Assembly (NCBI RefSeq): GCF_003711845.1
Contig: NZ_RHLQ01000036.1
Coordinates: 1 to 32,886, forward strand
Origin: Lysinibacillus halotolerans
GTDB lineage: Bacteria > Bacillota > Bacilli > Bacillales_A > Planococcaceae
Length of the DNA: 32,886 bases
Direction: 5' to 3'
Every line of letters begins with the position of its first letter. Positions within the stretch are counted from its first letter, which is position 1. A model generated the notes under the pieces. It was given only the letters and a program-made list of their open reading frames with translations. It made no database searches and was not told where the DNA came from. Position numbers and translations under genes: made by a program. This document shows, piece by piece, positions 22,654 to 32,164 of this stretch.

Positions 22654-23109
22654 TTATAGTAGTTCTTTATTTTTCTTATAGGAACGCTTTAAAGAAATAT
22701 AACTAGATAAAAACCAAATTATACTAACACCTATTAATAAACTTAATATTTCAATCCATTCATTGAGATTTTTAGGTAAGTTTATGAAAATTAAATAGCA
22801 TGTCATATATATAACGACAAATCCAATCGTTCTAATGGATATAACTTTTAATTCTTTTTTATAAGTCCTCTCTGTTGAAATGTTTGTATATTCGATGCCT
22901 GATATTATGTATCTTCCTGAAACATAGAAGAGGAAGATAGCGATGGCTATTAATAAGGCAAATTCTACGTCAAGATTAAAATATTTGTTACACATGATCA
23001 TTACAATAAGTGAAATGAAAAGGATTACTGCGCCTTCCGAGAAAAAATATAACATCTTTTTTTCTTTATATTCATCATTTGGTAATAAGAAGGATATCCA
23101 TGATTTCAT
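22654..23109 (-). CDS. Four-helix membrane protein paired with an HTH regulator
   Basis: The 151-residue protein starts MKSWISFLLPNDEYKEKK and has four membrane segments in two hairpins (around residues 24-44, 48-66, 90-110 and 117-137), with a basic tail (KRSYKKNKE). I do not recognise a named function. The ATG at 23109 follows GGGAGGT by eight bases and overlaps the stop of the upstream HTH gene (ATGA), so the two genes are translationally coupled. The pattern of a short XRE repressor plus a small membrane protein is common in Firmicutes; the membrane partner may antagonise or tether the regulator. Confidence 0.75.
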   Translation of the reverse strand: MKSWISFLLPNDEYKEKKMLYFFSEGAVILFISLIVMIMCNKYFNLDVEFALLIAIAIFLFYVSGRYIISGIEYTNISTERTYKKELKVISIRTIGFVVIYMTCYLIFINLPKNLNEWIEILSLLIGVSIIWFLSSYISLKRSYKKNKELL

Positions 23110-23306
23110 TCTGTATCGACCTCCCAAAATAATTCATCTAAAGTTTTATTCAATTCCTTGGCTATTGCAACACACAACTGAAGACTTGGATTATATTCGC
23201 CCTTTTCAATAAGTCCAATCGTTTGTCTTGTTACACCAACTCTTTTTGCTAATTGCTCTTGAGTTATAGAGGCTTTAATCCTTGTTATTTTTACATTATT
23301 CTTCAT
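23106..23306 (-). CDS. Small XRE-type HTH regulator
   Basis: This 66-residue protein is a single helix-turn-helix domain: VKITRIKASITQEQLAKRVGV, TRQTIGLIEKGEYNPSLQL, AIAKELNKTLDELFWE (each in parts). It belongs to the minimal XRE regulators like YgzD/YozG. I chose ATG 23306, with AAGGTGG five bases upstream; an in-frame ATG at 23330 has no good ribosome binding site. Its stop overlaps the next gene's start, so it is co-expressed with the four-helix membrane protein. Regulation of its own operon is likely for this class. Confidence 0.88.
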   Translation of the reverse strand: MKNNVKITRIKASITQEQLAKRVGVTRQTIGLIEKGEYNPSLQLCVAIAKELNKTLDELFWEVDTE

Positions 23307-23551
23307 TTTTTCCACCTTAGAAAATGTCATATATAATTTACATATGCAATTTATATATTACATACAGTGTGTCAGTAAGTCAATGAATTTCCAGATAAAT
23401 CAAACTTATTTTTAATATCTTTTCTAGATATCATTTTAATAAGCAAAACTAATTCATATTTCAATCTAATTCCATCCCATTACGAAATGAATGCTTAAAC
23501 AAATGCTTTTATAGAATCAAATATACAATTGATTTGAAAGGAGATTTTCCT

Positions 23552-23569
23552 ATGCTTTGGCAAGAATAA
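23552..23569 (+). CDS. Possible five-codon leader minigene before the MMPL gene
   Basis: AAAGGAG is correctly spaced before ATG CTT TGG CAA GAA TAA, giving the peptide MLWQE. A small hairpin (GATGG-AATTCA-CCATC, 23576-23591) follows seven bases later, and the transporter gene starts 51 bases after that. The strong ribosome binding site on so short a frame is unusual. It may instead be the start of a larger gene closed by mutation. This lies in the 335-base gap between the HTH gene and the transporter, where nothing else was recognised. Confidence 0.35.
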   Translation: MLWQE

Positions 23570-23642
23570 AGATATGATGGAATTCACCATCAAGAATTTT
23601 ATTCAATGACTTTAAACACAATTGATGGAAGGGGAAGAAACG

Positions 23643-25853
23643 ATGTCAAAACATCCGCTGGAAAAGTGGGGAGGAATGGTTGGAAACAAAGGTTCACGTT
23701 GGGTAACCGTTTTACTCTGGATAGTAGTCGTAGCTATTTTATCAATGACCCTACCACAGATTAACAGTATAGAAAACTACGGTGGAAGTGACTTGCCGAA
23801 AGAGGTTATGAGCGAACAAGCAAATGCCCTCATAGAAGAACAATTTCCCTCCGATTCCGGTATTCCATTATTAATTGTCTGGTATAAAGAGGCTGGACTG
23901 GGTCATAAGGATCTACAGTCTATTCAAGAGTTGTATAAGCAGTTAGGCGAGCAACCTTTACATGAACAAACATCTCTTCCACCTATTGTAGCTTTGCCAA
24001 CAGAGGCTTTATTAGGAACTGTTTCAAATAATGGTTCTTCCATTGTTACGCCGATTTTCTTCGATGAAAAGGCGAATACGGATACGATTAAAGAAGGCTT
24101 ACAAAAAATTGAAGAAATGACGGAAGAAACTTTTGGGGTAAATCCATATGATACAAAACTAGAAGAATCAGGTTTGCATGCCCGTTTCTCAGGTCCTGCG
24201 GGTATTTCGGTTGATGCGACCAATTTATTTATGCAAGCGGATATTAAACTATTAATTGCGACAGTCATTTTAATTTTAGTATTACTAATTGTCATTTACC
24301 GTTCACCATTATTGGCGGTTACCCCTCTAATTGTAGTAGGGATTGCTTATGGAGCAATTAGCCCTTTGTTAGGGTGGTTTGCTGAAAATGGATGGATTGA
24401 TAAAGATGCACAAGCGGTTTCGATTATGACCGTTCTGCTATTTGGTGCTGGAACAGATTACTGTCTTTTTTTAATTAGCCGTTATCGTGAAAAGTTACTT
24501 GTTGTTGAAAATAAATTTGAAGCCTTACGTCTAGCAATGAAAGAGTCGGGCGGAGCAATTATGATGAGTGCTTTAACGGTCTTTATAGGTTTAGCTACCC
24601 TTGGTTTAGCTGATTACGGTGCATTCCAACGTTTTGCAGTGCCATTTAGTTTTGCGATTTTCGTTATGGGAATCGCAGCTTTAACAGTATTACCAGCCAT
24701 TTTATCTATATTAGGACGTATAGCCTTTTTCCCATTTGTTCCTCGGACAGAGCGGATGGAGCGTCTGAGGGCTGAAGTGAAAAACAAACCTTATAAAGAG
24801 CCAAAACTTAAGCATCTTGTTATGGCGAAAGTCGGTGACTATGTAACAAAGAAACCGTGGTTAGTTATTATAGTCACAGGTATCGTATTAGGTGGTCTAG
24901 CGATTACTTCTACTCAAATTAAATATAATTATGATTTATTATCATCATTCCCAGAGGATATGCCATCACAGGAAGGCTTTACATTAATTGCAGAAAATTT
25001 TTCCCCTGGTGAATTAGCGCCTGTTCAAATTATCGTTGATACAAAAGGGGAAGCGGTTCATTTAACAGACCAAATTGCAGCGCTTCCATACATTGATGTA
25101 GTAAGTGAGCCAACTTTTGGAGAAAAGGACTCCAATATTCAGCTTTATGAAGCGGATCTAAATGAAAATCCGTATTCTACGGAAGCGATGGATTTAATAC
25201 CAGATTTAAAAACCGACATAGAAAAAATGCTAGAAGAGGCTGGTATTGAACAAGCGAATAAAAGCTATTGGATTGGTGGAGAAACAGCAGCACAAGTGGA
25301 TACAAAAACGGTTCAGGAACGGGATGAATCTATTATTCAACCGGTCATGGTAGTAATCATAGCGATTTTATTATTATTGTATTTACGTTCTGTTCCGGCA
25401 ACGATTTATCTAGTAGGCACTGTATTAATATCCTTCTTTGCTGCATTAGGTTTAGGGTGGTTAGTACTGACAACTTTCTTTGGAGCGGAATCGATTGCGA
25501 GCGCGTTGCCGTTATATTCCTTTGTGTTTTTAATTGCCCTTGGTGAGGATTACAACATCTTTATGATTTCAGAAGTTTGGCAAAATCGTAAAACCCAAAG
25601 CATTAAAGAAGCAGTCAAAAATGGGGTTGCTCAAACCGGTTCAGTTATCACATCGGCAGGTTTAATACTAGCTGGTACATTTGCTGTTTTAACAACATTA
25701 CCAATTCAGCTTTTAGTTCAGTTTGGGATTATTACAGCAATTGGCGTTTTAATCGATACATTTATTGTCCGGCCATTATTAGTACCTGCAATTACCACAG
25801 TATTAGGTCGTTGGGCTTTTTGGCCAGGTAATTTATTTAAAAAGGAAGATTAA
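23643..25853 (+). CDS. MMPL-family (RND superfamily) membrane transporter
   Basis: The 736-residue protein has the MMPL layout: one N-terminal helix (VTVLLWIVVVAIL), a large outside loop (about 40-190), five to six helices (from LLIATVILILVLLIVIYRS), a second outside loop and a second helix block (VMVVIIAILLLLYLRSV to the end). The paired motifs LLFGAGTDYCLFLISRYRE and FLIALGEDYNIFMISE, with their acidic residues, are the proton-relay signature of this superfamily. It is like B. subtilis YdfJ. Family members export lipids or hydrophobic drugs; the substrate here is unknown. AAGGGG eight bases before ATG 23643 sets the start. Confidence 0.9.
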   Translation: MSKHPLEKWGGMVGNKGSRWVTVLLWIVVVAILSMTLPQINSIENYGGSDLPKEVMSEQANALIEEQFPSDSGIPLLIVWYKEAGLGHKDLQSIQELYKQLGEQPLHEQTSLPPIVALPTEALLGTVSNNGSSIVTPIFFDEKANTDTIKEGLQKIEEMTEETFGVNPYDTKLEESGLHARFSGPAGISVDATNLFMQADIKLLIATVILILVLLIVIYRSPLLAVTPLIVVGIAYGAISPLLGWFAENGWIDKDAQAVSIMTVLLFGAGTDYCLFLISRYREKLLVVENKFEALRLAMKESGGAIMMSALTVFIGLATLGLADYGAFQRFAVPFSFAIFVMGIAALTVLPAILSILGRIAFFPFVPRTERMERLRAEVKNKPYKEPKLKHLVMAKVGDYVTKKPWLVIIVTGIVLGGLAITSTQIKYNYDLLSSFPEDMPSQEGFTLIAENFSPGELAPVQIIVDTKGEAVHLTDQIAALPYIDVVSEPTFGEKDSNIQLYEADLNENPYSTEAMDLIPDLKTDIEKMLEEAGIEQANKSYWIGGETAAQVDTKTVQERDESIIQPVMVVIIAILLLLYLRSVPATIYLVGTVLISFFAALGLGWLVLTTFFGAESIASALPLYSFVFLIALGEDYNIFMISEVWQNRKTQSIKEAVKNGVAQTGSVITSAGLILAGTFAVLTTLPIQLLVQFGIITAIGVLIDTFIVRPLLVPAITTVLGRWAFWPGNLFKKED

Positions 25854-26016
25854 CCATTACATTATGTCCAACACTATTCATCTGATATTTACTTATTGTC
25901 CATTACACCCGATGAATATTTCATGTAAATTAATAATAATTTAAGAGGATTCGATCATCGTTCATCGAAAAATCCAATAGGGATAATTATAAACTTTTAG
26001 TTAGGGGTGTATGGGA

Positions 26017-27540
26017 ATGACAGTTGAACAAAAAGTGAAAGAATTACATCATTTTATTAACGGTGAGTTAGTAGCAGGTAAAAGTGGTCGTTTTTCCAAT
26101 GTGTATAATCCATCAACGGGGGAAGTCATTGCACAAGTTCCTCTTGCTGCAAAGGAAGAAGTGAAAAACGCCATAGAGATGGCAAAAAAGGCATTCCCTG
26201 AATGGAGAAATACTTCCAGTGGAAAACGGGCAGAAATTGTGATGAGATTCCGTCAGTTAGTGAAGGAAAACGAAGAAGAACTAATCCAAGTGATTTGTAC
26301 GGAAAGTGGCAAAACAAAGGAGGATGCTAAGGGAGAGATTACCCGTGGTTTAGAGTCAGTAGATTTGGCCATTAATGCTCCCCATCTTTTAAAGGGAGAC
26401 TATTCAGTTAACGTAGGTGGAAATATTAATGCCTATTCAACAAAATCCCCTATAGGGGTTGTGGCAGCCATTTCTCCTTTTAACTTTCCTGTAATGGTAC
26501 CCTTCGCCCAAACAAGCATGGCGGTTGCCGTAGGGAATGCTGTTATTTTAAAGCCGTCTGAAAAGGTGCCAATGTCTGCGCTGTTTTTCTCGGAATTATG
26601 GAAAAGAGCGGGATTACCTGATGGTATTTGGACGGTTATAAATGGCGACAAAGAAGCGGTTGATGAATTGTTAGCAAATCCAACTGTTCAAGCAATTTCC
26701 TTTGTAGGTTCCACACCTGTTGCAGAGTATATTTATCAAACTGGTACAAGTTACAATAAACGGGTTGCAGCCTTTGGTGGTGGGAAAAACTTTATGATTG
26801 TAATGCCTGATGCCGATTTAGAAAAAACAGCAAATGCCTTTATTGGAGCCGCATATGGTGCAGCGTCACAACGTTGTATGGCCATTTCAGGTGCGATGGT
26901 AGTAGGGAAAGAAACGGCGGATCAATTGGTTGCTATTTTAAAGGAAATGATTGAGAACTTAAAAGTAGGACCTTATACAGATGAAGAAGTTGATTTTGGT
27001 CCGGTTATTACGCAACAATCAAAGGATGCGGTTATCGGTTATATTAATCGGAGCATTGAAGAAGGGGCAAAGGTAGTAGTAGACGGACGAAATCCAACTA
27101 TTTGCCAAACATCAAAAGGGTTTTATTTAGGACCAACGTTATTAGATGAAATTACACCTTCTATGGAAGTTTTCCAACAAGAAGTATTTGGACCTGCCCG
27201 CATCGTCGTCCGGGTTGAATCTTTACAAGAAGCGATCGATTTAATAAACGATCATGAACTAGGAAATGGTGTGACGATCTTTACGAATAATGGCGCAGCA
27301 GCTCGGAAATTCCAGGAAGAAATAGAAGTGGGGATGGTTGGAGTGAATGTACCCATTCCAATCCCAGTTGGATATTACAATTTCGGCGGGTGGAAACGTT
27401 CCAAGTTTGGTGAAGGCTTTATGTTTGGTCCTGATCAAGCTCGCTTCTTTACAAAAAGTAAAACAATATCTGAAAAGTGGTTGAATGGGGATGACGAAAC
27501 GTCCACAACTTTCGCTTTTCCTAGCAACTCGACAAAATAA
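26017..27540 (+). CDS. mmsA: CoA-acylating (methyl)malonate-semialdehyde dehydrogenase
   Basis: The 507-residue aldehyde dehydrogenase has the oxyanion asparagine N156 (SPFNFPVMVPF) and nucleophile C287 (SQRCMAIS). Where ordinary ALDHs have the general-base glutamate (ELGGK), this protein reads VAAFGGGKN, as in MmsA/IolA enzymes that transfer the acyl group to CoA instead of water. SQRCMAISGAM and VPIPIPVGYYNFGGWK also match that branch. It would turn malonate semialdehyde to acetyl-CoA and CO2, or methylmalonate semialdehyde to propionyl-CoA. The omega-amino acid aminotransferase two genes on suggests malonate semialdehyde from beta-alanine. The ATG at 26017 lies nine bases after AGGGG; ATG 26011 is too close. 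Confidence 0.87.
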   Translation: MTVEQKVKELHHFINGELVAGKSGRFSNVYNPSTGEVIAQVPLAAKEEVKNAIEMAKKAFPEWRNTSSGKRAEIVMRFRQLVKENEEELIQVICTESGKTKEDAKGEITRGLESVDLAINAPHLLKGDYSVNVGGNINAYSTKSPIGVVAAISPFNFPVMVPFAQTSMAVAVGNAVILKPSEKVPMSALFFSELWKRAGLPDGIWTVINGDKEAVDELLANPTVQAISFVGSTPVAEYIYQTGTSYNKRVAAFGGGKNFMIVMPDADLEKTANAFIGAAYGAASQRCMAISGAMVVGKETADQLVAILKEMIENLKVGPYTDEEVDFGPVITQQSKDAVIGYINRSIEEGAKVVVDGRNPTICQTSKGFYLGPTLLDEITPSMEVFQQEVFGPARIVVRVESLQEAIDLINDHELGNGVTIFTNNGAAARKFQEEIEVGMVGVNVPIPIPVGYYNFGGWKRSKFGEGFMFGPDQARFFTKSKTISEKWLNGDDETSTTFAFPSNSTK

Positions 27541-27548
27541 ATTTTAAG

Positions 27549-27582
27549 CATGGTCTTCCATAGGGAGGATCATGTTTTTATT
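27549..27582 (+). terminator. mmsA: Intrinsic terminator after the semialdehyde dehydrogenase gene
   Basis: CATGGTCTTCC pairs with GGAGGATCATG (two G-U pairs), followed by TTTTTATTTT. Confidence 0.75.
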
Positions 27583-27668
27583 TTGAAGAAATTTTACCAC
27601 TACTTTTGTCAGAAAATTTAAATTATAATATACGTAACTTCCTTTTCTACAAGAGAGGTGTGTGCCAA

Positions 27669-29228
27669 TTGAGTCATTATTCCTTACTAGTTCGTGATAT
27701 TTTAAAAAATAAACACTTTTATCAAGCAGAAGTTGTCGCTGGTGATGGCGGACTTCATAATACGATTAAATGGGTGCATGTCCTTGAAGTGTCAAATGTT
27801 CAAAAACTATTAAAAGGACAGGAGCTCATTTTAACAACCGGTGTCAGTTTTCAACATCATCAAGACCACTTTTTACAATTTGTTATAGGGCTTATCGAAG
27901 CAAAATGTGCCGGACTTTGCATTGAATATGGAGCATATATTCAAAAAGTGCCGGAAGAGATTATTCAATTAGCAAACGACCATCAATTTCCCATCATCGT
28001 TTTTCATGAAGAAGTTCCTTTTGTTGAAATTACCCAAGACCTACATACCCTTATTATTAACCACCAATATTCCATGATCGCTAAATTAGAAAACTACTCC
28101 CAATTACTAAATAAAGAAACTTTACATGCGCAAAATAGTGAACAGTTATTAAAACCTTTATATGAATATTTGAAAATCCAAACGATTTACGAAGTAGAAG
28201 GTAAAGATCCAATTTTCTATCCGAATATGGCAAAGAAACAAAGGGAAGCTCTCCTCCAAAAGAAGTTAAATCGGAATGATAGTACCCAATTTATAACAAA
28301 ACCGATTTATCTGTTCGAACATATTTTTGGAGAAATAACGTTATATAGTGAAGAGAAGGAAATAACCGAGTTTGAGCTCCTCATTTTAGACAGAACGATA
28401 ACAGCTTTAGCCCAGCTGTTACTTAGGGATTTATATGTGGATGAAAGGAAAAGGAAAGAGGATGCAAAATGGTTAGAGGAATGGTTGGAGGGGGCCCATA
28501 CCGAATCGGAAATTAAACAATTTTTATTAGCGGAATGGCCAAGCTTTAGGCAAACGGATAGTACAGTACTTATTCTTTCCTTGCCGAGAAACGAAAAAAA
28601 TCAACAATTGGATCGGACCTATTTTAAATTAAATTGCCATACGATTTTTGATAAAAAGGGTTTTCTTTCTTTTGTCATTGAAAGGAAAAATGATTTTATT
28701 TTCATATTATTGAACCGTCAAGATACTGATTCGATGAAGATGAGATTACAAGATTGTCTCGTGAAACTCGAAACATCTAATTTAATCGAAGGTCAAGAAA
28801 TGGCAGTGGGCAAGTTTGTAAAGGAGTTAACGAAGGTTCATGAAAGTTACAAAAGTGCCCAGGATACGTTATATATTATTCGACATGTTGAAACGGACTC
28901 TTCCTTTTATGATGAGTTATATGTATTCCAACTTATTTATCAAATGCAAAAGCATACGAATTTACAAGAAATGATGGAAGAATTGCTTCAACCATTAATC
29001 GATTTTGATGAAAAGCATAATGGTCAGTTAGTGGAGACTTTAGAAATTTATTTACAGTCGAATGGTTCTAAACAAGAGACGGCAAAAAAATTATATATCG
29101 TAAGGCAAACGTTATACCATCGATTACGAAAAATTGAAAGTTTAATAGGTAAGGATTTTATGAAAGGTGAAAATCGCCTTGCTTTAGAATGGATGCTTTT
29201 TGCGCGGAAGTTTATAAAAAGAACTTAA
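27669..29228 (+). CDS. PucR-family transcriptional regulator
   Basis: The 519-residue protein has an N-terminal PucR ligand domain (residues 1-125: GLHNTIKWVHVLEVSNVQKLLKGQELILTTG in parts) and a C-terminal PucR-type helix-turn-helix (ETLEIYLQSNGSKQETAKKLYIVRQTLYHRLRKIESLIG in parts). PucR proteins control purine, GABA or beta-alanine catabolism. Sitting between the semialdehyde dehydrogenase and the aminotransferase, it is likely their activator. AGAGGTG eight bases before TTG 27669 sets the start; an in-frame upstream frame to 27606 has no ribosome binding site and adds non-family sequence. Confidence 0.88.
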   Translation: MSHYSLLVRDILKNKHFYQAEVVAGDGGLHNTIKWVHVLEVSNVQKLLKGQELILTTGVSFQHHQDHFLQFVIGLIEAKCAGLCIEYGAYIQKVPEEIIQLANDHQFPIIVFHEEVPFVEITQDLHTLIINHQYSMIAKLENYSQLLNKETLHAQNSEQLLKPLYEYLKIQTIYEVEGKDPIFYPNMAKKQREALLQKKLNRNDSTQFITKPIYLFEHIFGEITLYSEEKEITEFELLILDRTITALAQLLLRDLYVDERKRKEDAKWLEEWLEGAHTESEIKQFLLAEWPSFRQTDSTVLILSLPRNEKNQQLDRTYFKLNCHTIFDKKGFLSFVIERKNDFIFILLNRQDTDSMKMRLQDCLVKLETSNLIEGQEMAVGKFVKELTKVHESYKSAQDTLYIIRHVETDSSFYDELYVFQLIYQMQKHTNLQEMMEELLQPLIDFDEKHNGQLVETLEIYLQSNGSKQETAKKLYIVRQTLYHRLRKIESLIGKDFMKGENRLALEWMLFARKFIKRT

Positions 29229-29384
29229 AATTCGTGAGTCAAACCATTTTACTTACTGTTTAATTTCTATTGTTTTATTTTACATTTTGTTACATGAAAA
29301 TACCCTCTATCTTCTTCATAATATGTGTAAAACAAAGCGTTAATGGGGTATGTATTAATGCTAACAAGATAGGAGTGGGCATGG

Positions 29385-30743
29385 ATGTTGGATACGAATT
29401 TAGGAAAAGAATTACTAGAAAAGGATGAAATGTACGTTTGGCATTCGATGAAACCGTATAATCCTAATGGAACGCTAGTTGTGGAGAAATCAAAAGGTGC
29501 CCGTATAACGGATGTGGATGGAAAAGAATATATTGATGCAATGGCTGGGTTGTTTTGTGTCAATGTTGGGTATGGTCGGGAGGAATTGGCAAAGGCAGCT
29601 TATGATCAAATGGTTTCTAACGCTTATACACCATTATCCCAAGGACATGTTCCTTCTATAAACCTAGCAGAAAAGTTAAATGAACTTCTTGGTGGAGATT
29701 ACGTTATTTTCTTTTCGAATAGCGGTTCAGAGGCAAACGAGACTGCCTTTAAAATTGTCCGACAATATCATCAGCAACAAGGTAACAGTTCTCGTCTAAA
29801 AATACTCTCCCGTTATCGTGCTTACCATGGTAATTCAATGGGCGCATTAGCAGCAACTGGCCAAGCGGAGCGGAAATATAAATACGAACCACTAGCTCCT
29901 GGATTTCTTCACGTTTCTCCGCCCGACTCCTATCGAAATAATGAAGACGAGTATACAGATATTTTCAATATTCCGAGTGTAAAAGAAGTGGATCGGGTGA
30001 TGACATGGGAGCATAGTGATACAATAGCAGCGATGATTTTAGAACCGATTATTACCGGAGGAGGAGCTCTAATACCTCCAGAAGGTTATTTAAAAGGAAT
30101 CGAAGCAACTTGTAAAAAACATGGTGCATTAATGATAGTAGATGAAGTGATTTGCGGTTTTGGTCGGACTGGAAAGCCCTTTGGATTTATGAATTACGGA
30201 GTACAGCCGGATATCATTACAATGGCGAAGGGACTTACTAGTGCATATTTACCTTTATCAGCTACGGCAGTAAAACGGGAAATATATGAAGCGTTCACAG
30301 ATAGTGGAGACTACGATTTCTTTCGACATGTGAACACGTTCGGTGGAAGCCCAGCAGCTTGTGCATTGGCATTGAAAAACTTAGAAATTATGGAAGAGGA
30401 AAAACTGTTTGAGCGTTCTGCAACAAAAGGAACGGAAATGTTGAAGACGTTACAAGCTCGATTAAGTAGCCATCCTTTTGTTGGGGATGTACGGGGTAAA
30501 GGGTTATTGATTGGGATTGAATTAGTAAAAGATAAAGAAACAAAGGAACCTATTGAAGTTGAATCGATTAACAAAGTAATAGCGATTTGTAAGGAGAAAG
30601 GAGTAATTATCGGTAAAAATGGTACTACAGTTGCTGGATTTAATAATGTTCTCCTTCTATCGCCCCCACTAAATATCTCAGATGAAGATATTCAGGTTGT
30701 AATCGATACTTTAGTAGAAGCAATTTATGAGCTGAAGGAATAA
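29385..30743 (+). CDS. Omega-amino acid:pyruvate aminotransferase (class III)
   Basis: This 452-residue PLP enzyme has the cofactor aspartate D253 in IVDEVICGFGRTG and the Schiff-base lysine K282 in MAKGLTS. Other landmarks are MAGLFCVNVGYGREEL, SNSGSEANETAFK, RYRAYHGNSMGALAATG and HVNTFGGSPAACALAL. The MWHSMKPYN and LFCVNVGYG sequence matches beta-alanine/omega-amino acid:pyruvate transaminases rather than GabT. With the dehydrogenase it would take beta-alanine to malonate semialdehyde and on to acetyl-CoA. Taurine:pyruvate aminotransferase is an alternative because it is closely related. AGGAG lies nine bases before ATG 29385. Confidence 0.85.
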   Translation: MLDTNLGKELLEKDEMYVWHSMKPYNPNGTLVVEKSKGARITDVDGKEYIDAMAGLFCVNVGYGREELAKAAYDQMVSNAYTPLSQGHVPSINLAEKLNELLGGDYVIFFSNSGSEANETAFKIVRQYHQQQGNSSRLKILSRYRAYHGNSMGALAATGQAERKYKYEPLAPGFLHVSPPDSYRNNEDEYTDIFNIPSVKEVDRVMTWEHSDTIAAMILEPIITGGGALIPPEGYLKGIEATCKKHGALMIVDEVICGFGRTGKPFGFMNYGVQPDIITMAKGLTSAYLPLSATAVKREIYEAFTDSGDYDFFRHVNTFGGSPAACALALKNLEIMEEEKLFERSATKGTEMLKTLQARLSSHPFVGDVRGKGLLIGIELVKDKETKEPIEVESINKVIAICKEKGVIIGKNGTTVAGFNNVLLLSPPLNISDEDIQVVIDTLVEAIYELKE

Positions 30744-30746
30744 AGG

Positions 30747-30780
30747 GAAAAGCAGAATGATTCATTTCATTCTGCTTTTT
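30747..30780 (+). terminator. Intrinsic terminator after the aminotransferase gene
   Basis: AAAAGCAGAATGA pairs with TCATTCTGCTTTT around a short loop, followed by T residues. Confidence 0.85.
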
Positions 30781-31081
30781 GTATCCCTAAACATAGGAAT
30801 TTCTCAACAAATTATTTGTAATGAAGTAGAAAAATGAAATTATTTCCCGAGAAATGTTTTATTTTGCGAAATAGAACAGATAGTGGGGAAACGTTGATAC
30901 TTCAATACTTTTAGCTTCCAATGCTGAAATTTTGTCGAATTAAATTTCTCTGTTGGTACAGTTTGTCTGGTTAATAGAAGTAATTTCTAATAAGGTATTA
31001 AAAGATGATATAAGCAAAAAAAGTAAATAGAGTTAAAATAAAAGAAGGAAAATAAACTACATACAACAAAGGAGTTTCATC
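30781..31081. other. Intergenic region with no recognised gene
   Basis: An AT-rich stretch of about 300 bases. It should hold the promoter of the ATP-grasp gene, whose ribosome binding site AAAGGAG lies just before 31082. No repeat, RNA or regulatory dyad was recognised. Confidence 0.4.
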
Positions 31082-32020
31082 ATGACGAAAAAAATTTATG
31101 TAATTCATGAAAATGATGACTGGACTCGTCATTTAACAAAAAGATTAGAAGAGTTGAATTTACCTTATGAAACTTGGCATTTAGATGAAGGAATTGTTAA
31201 TTTAAATGAAGCACCACCTGAAGGCGTATTTTATAATCGAATGAGTGCTTCTTCCCACACTCGTAACCATCGTTTTGCTCCTGAACTAACAGGTGCGGTA
31301 ATTGATTGGTTAGAGTTTTATGGCAAAAGAGTGTTAAATGGCAGTAACGCCCTTCGATTAGAATTAAGTAAAGTAAAACAATATACGCAATTAGAAAAAT
31401 ACGGTATTCGTGTACCAAAAACAGTAGCGGCTGTTGGGAAAAATCAAATTATGGAAGCTGCTAAATCATTAAATACATTACCGTTCATTACAAAACATAA
31501 CCGTGCAGGTAAAGGGTTAGGGGTTCAATTATTCTATTCTTTAGAAGCGTTGCAAGAGTATTTAGATAGCCCAGCATTTGAAGAACCCGTCGATGGGATT
31601 ACTCTCGTTCAACAATATGTAAAATCTCCAGATCAGCATATAACGCGTGTGGAATTTGTTGGTGGGGAGTATGTCTACTCTGTACGAGTTGATACTTCAG
31701 AAGGTTTCGAATTATGTCCTGCGGATGCTTGTCAAATTGGAGACTTATTCTGTCCGGTTGGAGAAGAGCCAAAAGATCAAATGAAGTTTAAAATTGTAGA
31801 TAATTCTCGGACAGAACTCATCGAAAAATATCAACAGTTCTTAAAAGGAAATGGTATTGATGTAGCCGGTATTGAATTTATCGTAGATGAAGAAGGTACT
31901 GTCTATACTTACGATGTGAACACAAATACAAACTACAATTCCGATGCGGAAGAGGAAGCTCAGAAATTCGCCATGCTTGAATTAGCGAAATTATTAGGTA
32001 GAGAGTTAGAAAATATATAA
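31082..32020 (+). CDS. RimK-like ATP-grasp family ligase
   Basis: The 312-residue protein has the ATP-grasp layout: an N-terminal pre-ATP-grasp domain (residues 1-95), the RimK-type segment LRLELSKVKQYTQLEKYGIRVPKT (in parts), an ATP-binding loop TKHNRAGKGLGVQLF near 137, and the Mg-binding end FIVDEEGTVYTYDVNTNTNYN (in parts) with E/D/N ligands near 270-286. The family joins an amino group to a carboxylate using ATP, often adding glutamate or making dipeptides. The substrate cannot be read from sequence. AAAGGAG precedes the ATG. It follows the beta-alanine cluster, but its own intergenic region and the terminator between them argue for independent expression. Confidence 0.82.
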   Translation: MTKKIYVIHENDDWTRHLTKRLEELNLPYETWHLDEGIVNLNEAPPEGVFYNRMSASSHTRNHRFAPELTGAVIDWLEFYGKRVLNGSNALRLELSKVKQYTQLEKYGIRVPKTVAAVGKNQIMEAAKSLNTLPFITKHNRAGKGLGVQLFYSLEALQEYLDSPAFEEPVDGITLVQQYVKSPDQHITRVEFVGGEYVYSVRVDTSEGFELCPADACQIGDLFCPVGEEPKDQMKFKIVDNSRTELIEKYQQFLKGNGIDVAGIEFIVDEEGTVYTYDVNTNTNYNSDAEEEAQKFAMLELAKLLGRELENI

Positions 32021-32164
32021 TAGCTGAAAAGACATTTCCTGTTAAAGGCTCTTGCTTTGAAGGGGATGTTTTTAGTAGAAAGCGAAATGTAGGTAGTAAG
32101 GGAAGTTAAATCACTTTAAAATAAAAGGGATAAATTCTTAACGAAAAATGAGGAGCCTATTCAA

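Noticed and set aside
25887-25918. Inverted repeat ATTCATC ... GATGAAT after the MMPL gene as a terminator
   Set aside because: The arms are short and far apart, and no T-run follows.
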